Shown: one piece after another, positions 36,915 through 47,600 of the stretch
Layout: each line of letters opens with the position of its first letter
Position numbering within the stretch: position 1 is the stretch's first letter
Source of the DNA: Klebsiella pneumoniae
GTDB lineage: Bacteria; Myxococcota_A; UBA796; GCA-2862545
NCBI GenBank assembly: GCA_945861065.1
Contig: CAMASI010000023.1
Location: forward strand, 1 to 49,570
Reading direction: 5' to 3'
DNA: 49,570 nucleotides
The notes under the pieces: generated by a model
Database searches by the model: none
What the model was told of the DNA's origin: nothing
The model's input: only the letters and a program-made list of their open reading frames with translations
Position numbers and translations under genes: made by a program

Positions 36915-38486
36915 ATGCCTTTCTACCAGGATCCTCCCGAGGACCCCGACCTTTGGCTAGCGGACGACACGCTACGGACCACCGTGCTCGCCGGAATCCA
37001 GGCGTCGCACCGACCCTTTTGGTCCGAGCGTTTTGCGTCGCTCGGCCAGGACACGCGGAACATTCTCGCGCCCCTGGCACGGAGCGCCGAATCCACGCCA
37101 CCCCGCCTCGTGCGCGTGGCGCCGTGGGGCACACCCGTGGATCGAATCGAGACGGCACCCGCCTGGCGCACCCTGCTCGATCACGCAGCCCGTTACGGCC
37201 TCGTCGGCGTCGGACATGACCGAAGTCTCGGCCCATGGCGTCGTGTCGCGCAGGTCGCCCTCCTGCATCTTTTCTCCCCGGTGTCGGCCACCGCTTCCTG
37301 TCCCATCGCCATGAGTGACGCCGCCGCGACCGTGTTGACACGCAGTGCAGATCCCACACTGCGCGACGCGATTCTGCCCCGCCTGACGTCGACCGATCCG
37401 GCGTTTGCCTGGACCAGCGGCCAGTGGATGACGGAACGGCCCGGTGGCTCAGACGTGTCGAAAACGGAAACCGAGGCGCGACCGATCCCTGGGACCGACT
37501 TGTGGACGCTGCACGGGTGGAAGTGGTTCACCTCGGCGACGTCGGCGGAGGTCGCGCTCACCCTCGCTCGACCGGTAGACGGCGGAGGCCTGACGCTCTT
37601 TCTCGTCCATCTCACGCGAGACGCCGGAGGCCCGTTGCACGGCATCCGCATCGAACGGCTCAAGGACAAACTCGGTACGCGGGCCATGCCGACCGCTGAG
37701 CTCGTGCTCGACGGGGTCCAGGCGGTCCGGATCGGCCCGGTGGGGCGCGGAATCGCCACGGTGGCGCCGATGCTCAACATCACGCGATGGCACAACGCGG
37801 TGTCATCCGCCGCCGGGATGCGCCGCGCTGTCGCGTTGGCGACGGACTACGCGGGGCGCCGGGAAGCGTCGGGGCGCCGGCTGATCGACCTTCCGCTGCA
37901 TCGGTGGACGCTGGACGGCCTTGACGCCGCTGCGGCCGCTGCAACAGCCTTGGTGGTCCATCTGGCGGCCTGGATTGGGGCTGCGGAGGATGGCCAACTG
38001 CCAGAAAGGGAGTCTTTGGCGCTGCGTGCGCTGCTTCCCGTCGCCAAAGCCACGCTTGGAAAGGCCGCCGTGGCCGTAGCCAGCGAGGCCATCGAGTGTT
38101 TTGGCGGCGCAGGTTACGTCGAGGACACCGACCTCCCTCGAATGCTTCGTGACGCCCAGGTTCTGCCGATTTGGGAAGGCACCACCAACGTGTTGGCGAT
38201 GGACCTGTTGCGCGCGCAGCACAAAGAACGCGCACTCGACGCCTTATTTCGGTCTCTCGCCGAGAACGCGCCGGCAACACTCACGTCGGCGTTTGACCGC
38301 GCACGTCGGCTCTGCGACAGTACCGACGATTCCCAAGCCCGCACACTGTGTTTGTGGACGGGCGCGTTGGCACAAGCGGTGTTGTTGTACCGCGTCGAAG
38401 GCGCCTCCCAACGATGGAAACGTTTCGTCACCGACCACCTGTCCGACCGGGGGTCAGGAATCAACCCGGACGAGGCCCCATGCTGA
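36915..38486 (+). CDS. AidB-like acyl-CoA dehydrogenase family protein
   Basis: A 523-residue FAD enzyme of the AidB subgroup of acyl-CoA dehydrogenases. The flavin block GQWMTERPGGSDV (169-181) and the C-terminal block CFGGAGYVEDTDLPRMLRDAQVLPIWEGTTNVLAMDLLR-type pattern (read in pieces CFGGAGYVED, RMLRDAQVLPIWEG) are diagnostic; the long form with an extra C-terminal helical domain matches AidB rather than short-chain dehydrogenases. E. coli AidB is induced by alkylation and binds DNA; here the physiological substrate is unknown. ATG 36915 has GCGAGG upstream and gives the family length. Its 3' end overlaps the ceramidase-like gene by 7 bases. Confidence 0.85.
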   Translation: MPFYQDPPEDPDLWLADDTLRTTVLAGIQASHRPFWSERFASLGQDTRNILAPLARSAESTPPRLVRVAPWGTPVDRIETAPAWRTLLDHAARYGLVGVGHDRSLGPWRRVAQVALLHLFSPVSATASCPIAMSDAAATVLTRSADPTLRDAILPRLTSTDPAFAWTSGQWMTERPGGSDVSKTETEARPIPGTDLWTLHGWKWFTSATSAEVALTLARPVDGGGLTLFLVHLTRDAGGPLHGIRIERLKDKLGTRAMPTAELVLDGVQAVRIGPVGRGIATVAPMLNITRWHNAVSSAAGMRRAVALATDYAGRREASGRRLIDLPLHRWTLDGLDAAAAAATALVVHLAAWIGAAEDGQLPERESLALRALLPVAKATLGKAAVAVASEAIECFGGAGYVEDTDLPRMLRDAQVLPIWEGTTNVLAMDLLRAQHKERALDALFRSLAENAPATLTSAFDRARRLCDSTDDSQARTLCLWTGALAQAVLLYRVEGASQRWKRFVTDHLSDRGSGINPDEAPC

Positions 38487-40192
38487 CCTTTCTGCTCGTC
38501 TCTTGCGGCCCAGACCCCGTCGATGACACTGTTGTGGACCCAGGATGGCTCCCGGAGGTGTTTTGCCCCGGTGGGCCCCAGTGCAGCAACGCCGACGGCG
38601 ATCTCAAAGCTGCCGCCGGTGTCGTCAGCATCTTGCCGACCTGCTGGGAAACATGGGACGACGCGAGCGCCGACCAGAGTTTCAGCCCCTCCGACGACAC
38701 ATTTTTTGATTGCGGTTGCGACCAACGGTGTGCCGGGGATCCGGGGTGGTCGGGAATGGACGACGGTGAAGGCGACGGCGTGTTTCAGGCGGTTTGGATG
38801 GCGGGGTTTGGCACAGGTCGCGCCGCCACCGGAATCCGTGACGCCACGTTGGGCCTGAGAGGCGAAGGCGACGGGCTCGACGCGCGCGTGCTCTTGCTGG
38901 CCCAAGGGGACACCGTGTTGGCGTTGGTCACGATGGACGTCGTCGGTTTCATGTACGACGACGTGCTGGCCCTTCGCGCCCAGGTCGATGAAGCGGGAAT
39001 CGACGTCGATCACGTGCTCGTGCACAGCAGTCACGGGCATGAAGGCCCTGACACGATGGGCATCTACGGCCCAAGCATCATCGTTTCTGGCTACGACCCG
39101 GCCTACACGGCACAAATTCGAGCCGACGTCGTCGCCACGCTCGTGACCCTGTCGAGCGCGTTGGTGCCTGTCCACATGGAGGTCGGTGAATCCAATGCCA
39201 ACGATTACGCCGACAACGGCGTTGGAAACCTAATTCACGACACCCGAGACCCCAATATTGTGGACCCACGCATCGGCACCGCGCGGTTTGTCGACGACGA
39301 TGGGAACAGTGTTGCCACCCTGGTGCACTGGGCGAACCACCCAGAGACCGTCGCCAGTAACAACACGCTGCTCACCTCAGATTTCGTCCATGCGCTGCGC
39401 GAGACCGTGGAAACCGGCTCTTTCTGGGACGGCGCAGGCGCCCCTGGCGTTGGCGGCGTCGCGTTGTACCTCAACGGCACCGTCGGGGGCATGATGACGT
39501 CCTTGGGTGCGCACGTTGTGGACCCGCTTGGCAACACCTGGTCGGAAGCCAGTTTTGAGAAAGCGGATGCCGTGGGGCAACTGGTCGGTGAGATGGCCCT
39601 AGACGCCGTCGCCACCGCGGTCCCGTCCGACGTGTCGCTGCGTTTCGGCGCACAATCCTTCTTCGTCCCGGTCGACAACAATGCGTTCCAGGCCATGTTC
39701 CTGTTGGGTGTGCTCGCCCATCGCAAGGCCTACAACTACGACCCCGAGAGGCCTCTTTCAGAGTCCAATCGCCCCGAGGTCCAGTCCGAGGTGGACGTCG
39801 TTCAACTCGGGGACCTGACGCTGTTCACACTTCCCGGCGAGCCCCTGCCGGAGCTGGTCATCGGCGGCTACGACGGTTCGTTCACACCGCCGGGCGAATT
39901 GCTCCTTGATCCCGACAACATCAACCCACCGGATCTCCTGTCAGCGCCACCCGGCCCCTATCTCGCCGACTTATTCACGACGCCGCATGTGTGGGCCATC
40001 GGCCTCGGCAACGACGAGGTCGGCTACATCATTCCCCCGTACAATTTCGAGGTCCCAGAGGCGGGAGGATACATCTTAGAGTCGGAGGGCGACCATTATG
40101 AAGAAACCAACTCCCTTGGGGCGACTACGGCCGACCTCGTCACCGACCCACTGAACTCCCTGGCCGATTGGGCGGCCCGTCCCGCTCGCTAG
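38480..40192 (+). CDS. Neutral-ceramidase-like lipoprotein
   Basis: A 570-residue secreted protein with an eight-residue leader (MLTFLLVS) before Cys9. After a Cys-rich N-terminal segment (about 25-90), the neutral/alkaline ceramidase-type domain begins at AGFGTGRAATGIRD (108-121). The zinc-binding HxH-type motif is HSSHGHEGP (182-190), in place of the usual HTHSGPGG, and HWANHPET (283-290) matches the family FxNHPT block. Family members hydrolyse the N-acyl bond of ceramides or act on other amides. ATG 38480 is set by the lipobox and lies within the last codons of the preceding gene. The start of the frame further upstream is rejected because it is inside the dehydrogenase gene. Confidence 0.8.
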   Translation: MLTFLLVSCGPDPVDDTVVDPGWLPEVFCPGGPQCSNADGDLKAAAGVVSILPTCWETWDDASADQSFSPSDDTFFDCGCDQRCAGDPGWSGMDDGEGDGVFQAVWMAGFGTGRAATGIRDATLGLRGEGDGLDARVLLLAQGDTVLALVTMDVVGFMYDDVLALRAQVDEAGIDVDHVLVHSSHGHEGPDTMGIYGPSIIVSGYDPAYTAQIRADVVATLVTLSSALVPVHMEVGESNANDYADNGVGNLIHDTRDPNIVDPRIGTARFVDDDGNSVATLVHWANHPETVASNNTLLTSDFVHALRETVETGSFWDGAGAPGVGGVALYLNGTVGGMMTSLGAHVVDPLGNTWSEASFEKADAVGQLVGEMALDAVATAVPSDVSLRFGAQSFFVPVDNNAFQAMFLLGVLAHRKAYNYDPERPLSESNRPEVQSEVDVVQLGDLTLFTLPGEPLPELVIGGYDGSFTPPGELLLDPDNINPPDLLSAPPGPYLADLFTTPHVWAIGLGNDEVGYIIPPYNFEVPEAGGYILESEGDHYEETNSLGATTADLVTDPLNSLADWAARPAR

Positions 40193-40211
40193 GCGCGCGT
40201 TAGGCGCACGT

Positions 40212-41567
40212 ATGCGCACTACCCCAATGCTCTTCCTGCTCGCTTGCGGTGGCCCCGAACCCTTTCCGGGTAATACCGACGAGAACGACGGCAAGCCCGA
40301 CGCGGATGCCGATACGGACGCGGATGCCGATTCAGACGCCGACGGCGATACCGATACCGATTCCCCAGGAACGTGGACCGCACACCTGCTCGATGCGACA
40401 TTGAATCACCCGCGTGGGCTTACCGTTGGGGATTTCACGGGCGACGGAAAACTCGACGTATTGGTGACCGCCGGTGGCGACATCGAGTTGGGCGCGCTCG
40501 ATGGCGGCCAGGTGGCCCTCTACGAATTGGGCGCCAATCTAGACAGCTGGACGCGAATCGACGTCGTGACCCCTGATCAATTGATTGAGTTTCCCAACCA
40601 ACCCCTGCCGATGGACCTCGACGCTGACGGTGACCTCGACTTTGTGCTGACCGCCGGCCTGTTCATCTGCAGCTCGTTGCCCCTCGGTGACTGCGGCAGC
40701 CTGAGCTGGGTCGAACAGACCGCTGGTGGGTGGGCGTTGCACACGTTCGTGGATGGCGACGACCGGTTCTACCAAGGCGGCGTGCTGGCCGACATCGATC
40801 ACGATGGTACCGTGGACCTCGTCGTCAGCGGCGAGCGCGTGGGGCCGTACGGCACGGATGCGCAAACGCATTGGTACCGAGGCGTCGGGTCGGCCTCTCG
40901 ATTCGAAGCCACCGAGCGCCTCATTGGAACCGGCGGTGGTTCATTTCCCACCGTGCGCGACATCGATGGCGACGGGGACGACGACATCGCCGTGGCGGAG
41001 TTCGCGGTTCCCGGCGAATCTGCGGTGTGGTACCAACGAACGGGGGAGCCCAGCGGCGGAACCCCGAACGGGACATGGAGCCGATTTGTGATCGACTCCA
41101 CCTTGGGCACGGGCTGGCAAATGGGGTGGGCCGACATCGATGGGGACGGTCTCGACGACGCGCTCATGACGAATCACGTCAATGCGGCGGACGGAGACCT
41201 GTACGTCGAAGGGGCGTATAGGCTCGTGCCAGCGGCCGATGTGCGCCAAGCGTGGACGCCGACGTTGTTGTCCACCGGAATCGCCGCCGACCCGAGCCTT
41301 GTCGGCTCCACCAATGCAGCGCCCGGAGCCTTCGGCACCGGCGACCTCGACGGGGACGGAGACATCGACTTGGCGATCGCGGGCGACGGCGACCCAGGCG
41401 TATTCGTGCTCATCAACCAAAACACGTCGTTCGACACGATGGAAGTGCACCCGTTTCTGCCTGAGGCCTTCGGCATGATCGTCGCCGACCTCGATGGAAA
41501 CGGGACGCAGGAAGTGGTTCTGGCAGGGGCGGTAGACAACCTGGTGCTGGTGCTTGAGCGGAATTGA
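40212..41567 (+). CDS. FG-GAP/VCBS-repeat lipoprotein
   Basis: A 451-residue lipoprotein with an 11-residue leader (MRTTPMLFLLA) before Cys12. Residues 26-52 are an Asp/Ala/Thr-only acidic spacer made of DADADTD-like units. The rest contains at least five FG-GAP (integrin alpha-like) calcium loops: GDFTGDGKLDVLV, DLDADGDLDFVL, DIDHDGTVDLVV, DIDGDGDDDIAV, DIDGDGLDDALM, DLDGDGDIDLAI and DLDGNGTQEVVL, which should fold as a seven-bladed propeller. It lies 19 bases after the ceramidase-like gene and is probably co-transcribed. A binding rather than catalytic role is likely. Confidence 0.8.
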   Translation: MRTTPMLFLLACGGPEPFPGNTDENDGKPDADADTDADADSDADGDTDTDSPGTWTAHLLDATLNHPRGLTVGDFTGDGKLDVLVTAGGDIELGALDGGQVALYELGANLDSWTRIDVVTPDQLIEFPNQPLPMDLDADGDLDFVLTAGLFICSSLPLGDCGSLSWVEQTAGGWALHTFVDGDDRFYQGGVLADIDHDGTVDLVVSGERVGPYGTDAQTHWYRGVGSASRFEATERLIGTGGGSFPTVRDIDGDGDDDIAVAEFAVPGESAVWYQRTGEPSGGTPNGTWSRFVIDSTLGTGWQMGWADIDGDGLDDALMTNHVNAADGDLYVEGAYRLVPAADVRQAWTPTLLSTGIAADPSLVGSTNAAPGAFGTGDLDGDGDIDLAIAGDGDPGVFVLINQNTSFDTMEVHPFLPEAFGMIVADLDGNGTQEVVLAGAVDNLVLVLERN

Positions 41568-41632
41568 ATTTTCGGCGCTCGGGCGAGGGCAGTCTTTCAG
41601 CGGCCCCAGGGTCCGTTCAGCAGGAAAAGGGA

Positions 41633-44600
41633 TCAACCACGCAGGCGGGCGCCGTTAGCGGTACCCTTCCGCCTCAACCGCACAAATACCCCCAACATCG
41701 GCCACAGGAGATTTGCGCCGCCGCTACATCCACAGGTTCCAACCCCATCCTTCAACGCGTCGGCGCCCGCTGTGTCCTCGCAGCCCTCGTCCACAAGTCC
41801 ATCGCAATTGTTGTCCACCAAATCGGCGCACAGTTCTGTCCGACCCGGGTTGATCCATCCATTTTCGTCGTCACAATCCCCACCCGCCACGGTAAAACCG
41901 TCGGCATCGGCATCGTCTGCGCCTTCATCCACAAGACCGTCACAATCGTTGTCCACGCCATCTGCCAGTTCTTCACCCCCAGGGTGCGCACTCGCATCGC
42001 CGTCGTCACAGTCCCCGTCCGCCTCACTCACACCGTCGCCATCGTCGTCCGATAGCTCCGTGTCTTCGTCGATCAGGCCATCACAATCGTCATCGCGTCC
42101 GTTCGGCACCTCTAGCGCTGCCGGATTGACGTCGGGATTTGTATCGTCGCAGTCCCCAGCGTCTTCGGAAAAACCGTCCTCATCGTCATCAAAAGCCGTT
42201 GTCCCCTCGTCCACCAGGCCGTCACAATCATTGTCGATTCCATCCGGCAGTTCTGGGGCCCCCGTGTACACCGTCTCGTCTTCGGGATCACAGTCCACGT
42301 CGTCGCCCCAGCCGTCACCATCGGCGTCTGGCGTTCCATTGTCTACGACGCCGTCACAATCATCGTCGATCCCGTTGGTGAAGTCCTCTACCGCCGACGG
42401 GTTCACCGCAGGATCGGCGTCGTGGCAGTCTCCTGGGTCCGTGCCATCGGTGCAGAACGGGCCTTCACAATAACCATCGCCGTCGTCATCAAAACATTCT
42501 GTGCCTTCGTCGACAATACCGTCGCAATCGTCATCCAACGCATTGCAAAACTCCGTAGCGACTGGCGAAATTGCAGGGTCGAGGTCATTACAATCCCCCG
42601 CCGCTGGGCTGATTCCATCGCCATCTTCGTCCGCAACCGATGAGCCCTCATCCACGACGCCGTCACAATCGTCGTCCACGCCGTTTTCGACTTCTTCCGC
42701 CCCAGGGTATACGGTGCCCAACAGGTCTACGCAGTCCCCCTCACAGCTCGACACCCCGTCCAGGTCTACGTCAAAGGGGTTGAGTGCCGCATCGAGGTCG
42801 TCGCAATCCGTGCAAGTGAACGCCCCATCCCCGTCCAGATCCGCCTCATCGGCGGTCACGGGACACGGGTCGCAGGCGTCGGGATTGAAATCGCCGTCTG
42901 CATCCATCAGGTCGTCCGCGTCGGCGCACTGATCGCAGTCGTCGGGCACCGAATCCACGTCGGCGTCCAACAAATCGTCGTAGCCCGCACACTGGTCGCA
43001 ATCGTCAGGAACGCCGTCCCCGTCGCTTTCTGCGAGGTCATCCCCCCCCAAACAGACGTCGCAATCGTCGGCCACCGAGTCAAAATCGCTGTCGGCGCTG
43101 TCGCCATCGCAGCTGTCACACGCATCGGGAAGGCCGTCGCCATCCAGGTCCAACGCGTCGTCGAACCCTTCGCAGGCATCACACCCGTCCGGAACGGCGT
43201 CGCCATCGGCGTCGTCCGCATCCTCGTGGCCGGGGCACACGTCACAATCGTCCGGGGCACCGTCCCCATCCGCGTTGTTCCGGTCGTCGCCCCCCGCACA
43301 GGCGTCGCAGTCATCGCCGACACCGTCCGCGTCGAGGTCGGACTGGCTGTCGCGACAGAATAACGACGTGCCGTCGACCAAGTGGTCCGACAAGACCGAC
43401 AGATCGTTGCTGGTCAAATCGCCATCCCCATCCACGTCCGCGGATCGAGCCTGGCAGAATGCGGGCACCAGCACGCCGGCGAGCACCTCGGTGGACAACA
43501 CTGTTGCATCGGTGATGTCCACGTCGGCATCGCCGTCCACATCCCCGCATACCGTCGCACATCCCACCGATGGGCACCCGTCACAGAGGTCCCCGGCACC
43601 GTCCCCATCGAGGTCAGACTGAGACGGATCCACCACCGACGGGCACACATCACAGGCGTCTGAAACGCCGTCGCCGTCGCCGTCCGACACCCCTTCGGCA
43701 CAAGCGTCACAACCGTCGGGAAGGCCGTCCGCATCGGCGTCGAACGCATCGTCAAACCCTTCGCACAGGTCACAATCGTCGGGCGTGCCATCCGCGTCGC
43801 CGTCGAATCCGTCGTCGCCGCCCGAGCACAGGTCGCACTCGTTGGGAACGCCGTCCCCGTCTACGTCCACGCCATCATCGCCGCCAGGGCACTGATCGCA
43901 GTCGTCCCCGGCGCCATCCAGGTCTTCGTCCGCCGAGAAGTCGCGACACGCACTGACACCTACGCCCGTAAGGATGTCGAGCAACACGTTCGCATCCGAC
44001 GCTTCGACAACGCCGTCCCCATCGACGTCGCCTGCCCAACTCTGGCAGTAGGTGGGCACGACAAGGCCCGTCAACAACTTCGACGACAAGAAGGACAGGT
44101 CGGCCAAGTCGACGTCGCCATCCACGTCGGTGTCGCCACAGGCGCTGGCACAACCTAGCGTCGGGCACCCATCACAAGCGTCGCCTAGGCCATCGACGTC
44201 CACGTCCGCGCCGCCGTCGAACAGGGTCGGGCAGCTGTCACACACGTCCCCTTGCCCATCGGCGTCCCCATCGGCTTGATCGTTGGGGTGCACCGGGCAG
44301 TTGTCACAATCATCGGCCACACCATCGGTGTCGCCATCATCGCGTGCGCCGTCGCAGTCGTCGCACGCATCCCCGACGCCGTCCCCATCCCCATCCAGTT
44401 GATCGTCGCTCTGGCCCGGGCACAGGTCACACGCTTCGGGCACACCGTCGCCGTCCGGGTCTTGGGCGTCGTCGCCCCCAGGGCAGAGGTCGCACACATC
44501 GCCGCTGCCATCCGAGTCGCCATCCGCCTGGTCCGGATCGTGGTCCACCGGGCAACCGTCGCAACCGTCTGCCACGCCGTCGTCGTCCTCATCGACACCA

Positions 44601-47600
44601 TCGTCGAACTCGGGACACAGGTCACAAGCGTCAGCCACACCGTCCCCATCGCTGTCGTCGAGTTCACCCACACACGCATCGCAGGCGTTGGGAACCCCGT
44701 CCCCGTCCTCATCCAGCGCGTCGTCTCCCTCCGGACACACGTCACAAGCGTCACCCACGGCATCCCCGTCACCGTCCGTCTGGTCGTCAAACAGGTCGGG
44801 GCACACGTCACAGCCGTCCGCGACGCCGTCCGCATCGAAGTCTACGACGTCATCCGCGCCTTCGCAATTGTCACAGGCATCTCCCGCCCCGTCGAAATCG
44901 CTGTCGGCTTGGTCGTCGGCCACCAAAGGGCAAAGGTCGCACGGGTCCGGGAAACCGTCTACGTCGGCGTCCTCACCATCGTCTGCGCCCTCACAAGCGT
45001 CGCACACATCGCCTGCGCCGTCGCCATCGGCGTCGATTTGGGCAGCGTCCGCCACGTCTGGACAAACATCGCACCCATCGGCCACGCCGTCCCCGTCGGC
45101 ATCGGCCGCGTCGGGGAAATCAGGACAAGACTCACAGGCGTCCCCCACGCCGTCGCCATCGTCATCCTCTTGGTCGGGGTCAAACACACCCGGGCAGCTG
45201 TCGCAGCCCTCCGGAACGCCGTCTGCATCGGTGTCGTCTAGGTCATCGAAGCCGACACACACCTCACAAACGTCACCGACGAGGTCACCGTCGCCGTCCA
45301 GCTGATCGGGGTCGAAGTCCACCGGGCAATCGTCGCAGGAATCGGCCACAAGGTCGAAGTCCGCATCGAGGCCGTCTGCGCCGAAGGCACACAAATCACA
45401 GCTGTCTCCAACACCGTCCCCATCGCTATCTGCTTGGTCCTCGTTCGAATCGAGCGGGCAATTGTCGCAATCATTCGCCGTGAAATCCCCGTCTACGTCC
45501 ACCCGGTCATCGCCGTCCGGACACAGATCGCAGCCATCTCCAGCACCATCGCCATCCCCATCCGCTTGGTCCACATCCGCGATGTCCGGACAGACGTCGC
45601 AACTGTCGCCCCATCCATCCACATCCCGATCCGATTGATCCGGATCCGCTTCGTCCACACACAGGTCGCAGCCGTCGGGAACCGTGTCTCCATCGGCGTC
45701 TGCCCCGTCCTCCGAACCCTCACAGACGTCGCACGCATCCCCCACCGCGTCGCCGTCGGAATCCGCCTGCGCCACGTCCGCCACCTCGGGACAGAGGTCG
45801 CAGGCGTCGGGCACGGCATCGCCGTCTGCGTCATCGCCGTCGTCTTCACCAACACAACGGTCGCAGGCGTCTCCGACCCCGTCAAAATCGCTGTCTGTTT
45901 GGTCGTCGGGCAGGTCCGGACACAGATCGCAGGCGTCTGCGAAACCGTCCACGTCGATGTCCACGGTGTCGTCGCCGCCCTCACAGACATCGCAAATGTT
46001 GCCAACACCGTCGCTGTCGTCGTCGGACTGGGACGGATTCGTCAGGTCCGGACAGTTGTCGCACGCATCCGCCACGCTGTCGACGTCGGCATCTGCTGCA
46101 TCGTCCCCATCCGGACACGAATCGCACAGGTCGCCGAACCCGTCGCCATCGACGTCCAGTTGGTCGTCGTTTGTCAGGCCAGGGCAGTTGTCGCATTCCT
46201 CTGGGATGAGATCGAGATCGTCATCGACGAAGTCGTCGCCGCCCGGACACAGGTCGCACGCGTCGCCCGCACCATCGCCGTCGTCGTCGAACTGATCCGG
46301 GTCGGCGACGTCTGGGCACACGTCGCAAGCGTCCGGAACGCTGTCCGCGTCGATGTCATCGGTGTCTGGGAACGCAGGGCACTGGTCGCAGTTGTTGCCG
46401 ACGCCGTCGCCGTCGCTGTCTTTCTGCAGCGGGTTGGCAATCTCGGGGCAGTTGTCGCAGCCGTCGGGGAACGCGTCCAGGTCTACGTCGAGCGTGTCGT
46501 CGACCCCCTCACACACATCACAAATGTCTCCGACTGAGTCCTCGTCTGCGTCCTCCTGGTAGGGATCGAAGTCAGACGGGCAACCATCGCAAGCGTCGGG
46601 AACGGCGTCACTATCGGCGTCGGCCCAGTCGGGGAACCCGGGGCACGAATCGCACAACTCGCCCACACCGTCGAGATCCGTGTCGAGCTGGGCGGGGTTT
46701 GCGAGGCCTGGGCAGTTGTCGCAACCGTCGGGCACACCGTCGCCGTCGTCGTCCACGCCATCGTCGATTCCCGGGCACAGGTCGCAGACGTCCCCATTTC
46801 CGTCGGCGTCGACGTCGGCTTGGCTAGGATTGCTGTCTTCAATACAGTTGTCGCAGCCTCCGGGGACGCCGTCACCATCGACGTCATCGCCATCGTCAAA
46901 GCCAGGGCAAACGTCGCACACGTCGCCTGCACCATCCCCGTCGACGTCGGCCTGGTCGAGGTTGTCCACGGCCACGCAGTTGTCACAGCTGTTCGGAACT
47001 TCATCGGCGTCGTTGTCACCGACGTGAAACAGCCGATCGTCGCAATCTGTTCCGGCGCAACTCCCGCCCGCGTCAACAAAGCCGTCCTGGTCGTCGTCAC
47101 AACAGAATGTTTCGTCCCAACACTCGTCGTCGATGCAGTCGATTCGCGCGTCGGCGTCGTCGTCTACGCCGTTGTCGCAGTCCTCGACACAGAACAGATC
47201 GAAAAAACAATCGGGGTCCGTGCAGTCGATCAACCCATCGGCGTCGTTGTCCACGCCGTCGTCACAAATTTCGGTGCACTCGAGCGAGCCGACGCAGTCG
47301 CTGTCGAAGCAGTCGATGTCTACGTCACAGTCTTCGTCCACGCCGCCAGAACACAGTTCGTCGGAAGCTGGGCTGACGTCCGGATTCACGGGGTCGCAAT
47401 CGCCGCCCGCGTCGGTGATGCCGTCACCGTCGTAGTCGTCCAACCCATTTGTCGACGAGCCGCCCACGCCCGCCACAGCACCGCAACTCGCGGTTCCGCC
47501 GGTGACGACGATGGGGCAGGCCGCCCCGGACGTGTCCCAATGAACAATGACGATACCGCCGCCCCCACCGCCGCCCGCATCGTCCACCACGGCGCCATTG

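Larger units (their letters stand above)
42860..47050 (-). repeat. TSP3 tandem coding repeats
   Basis: Short Asp/Cys-rich units of roughly 25-40 codons follow one another, each with CDxCP and DxDGDGVxDxCD-like blocks. Copies are diverged rather than identical, so the array is old. It is interrupted twice by dockerin-like modules. Confidence 0.8.

Noticed and set aside
41568-41632. Bidirectional terminator between the convergent FG-GAP and giant genes
   Set aside because: No stem with an adjacent T-run was found in these 65 bases.
44252-46537. Long plus-strand open frames (up to 379 residues) opposite the giant repeat gene
   Set aside because: They are Val/Ile-rich or Arg/His-rich mirror images of Asp/Gly codons; no start context, no domain, and no homology pattern.
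42860-47050. Possible CRISPR or satellite array
   Set aside because: Units are in-frame coding repeats with diverged copies and no identical direct repeats of 25-40 bases with unique spacers.
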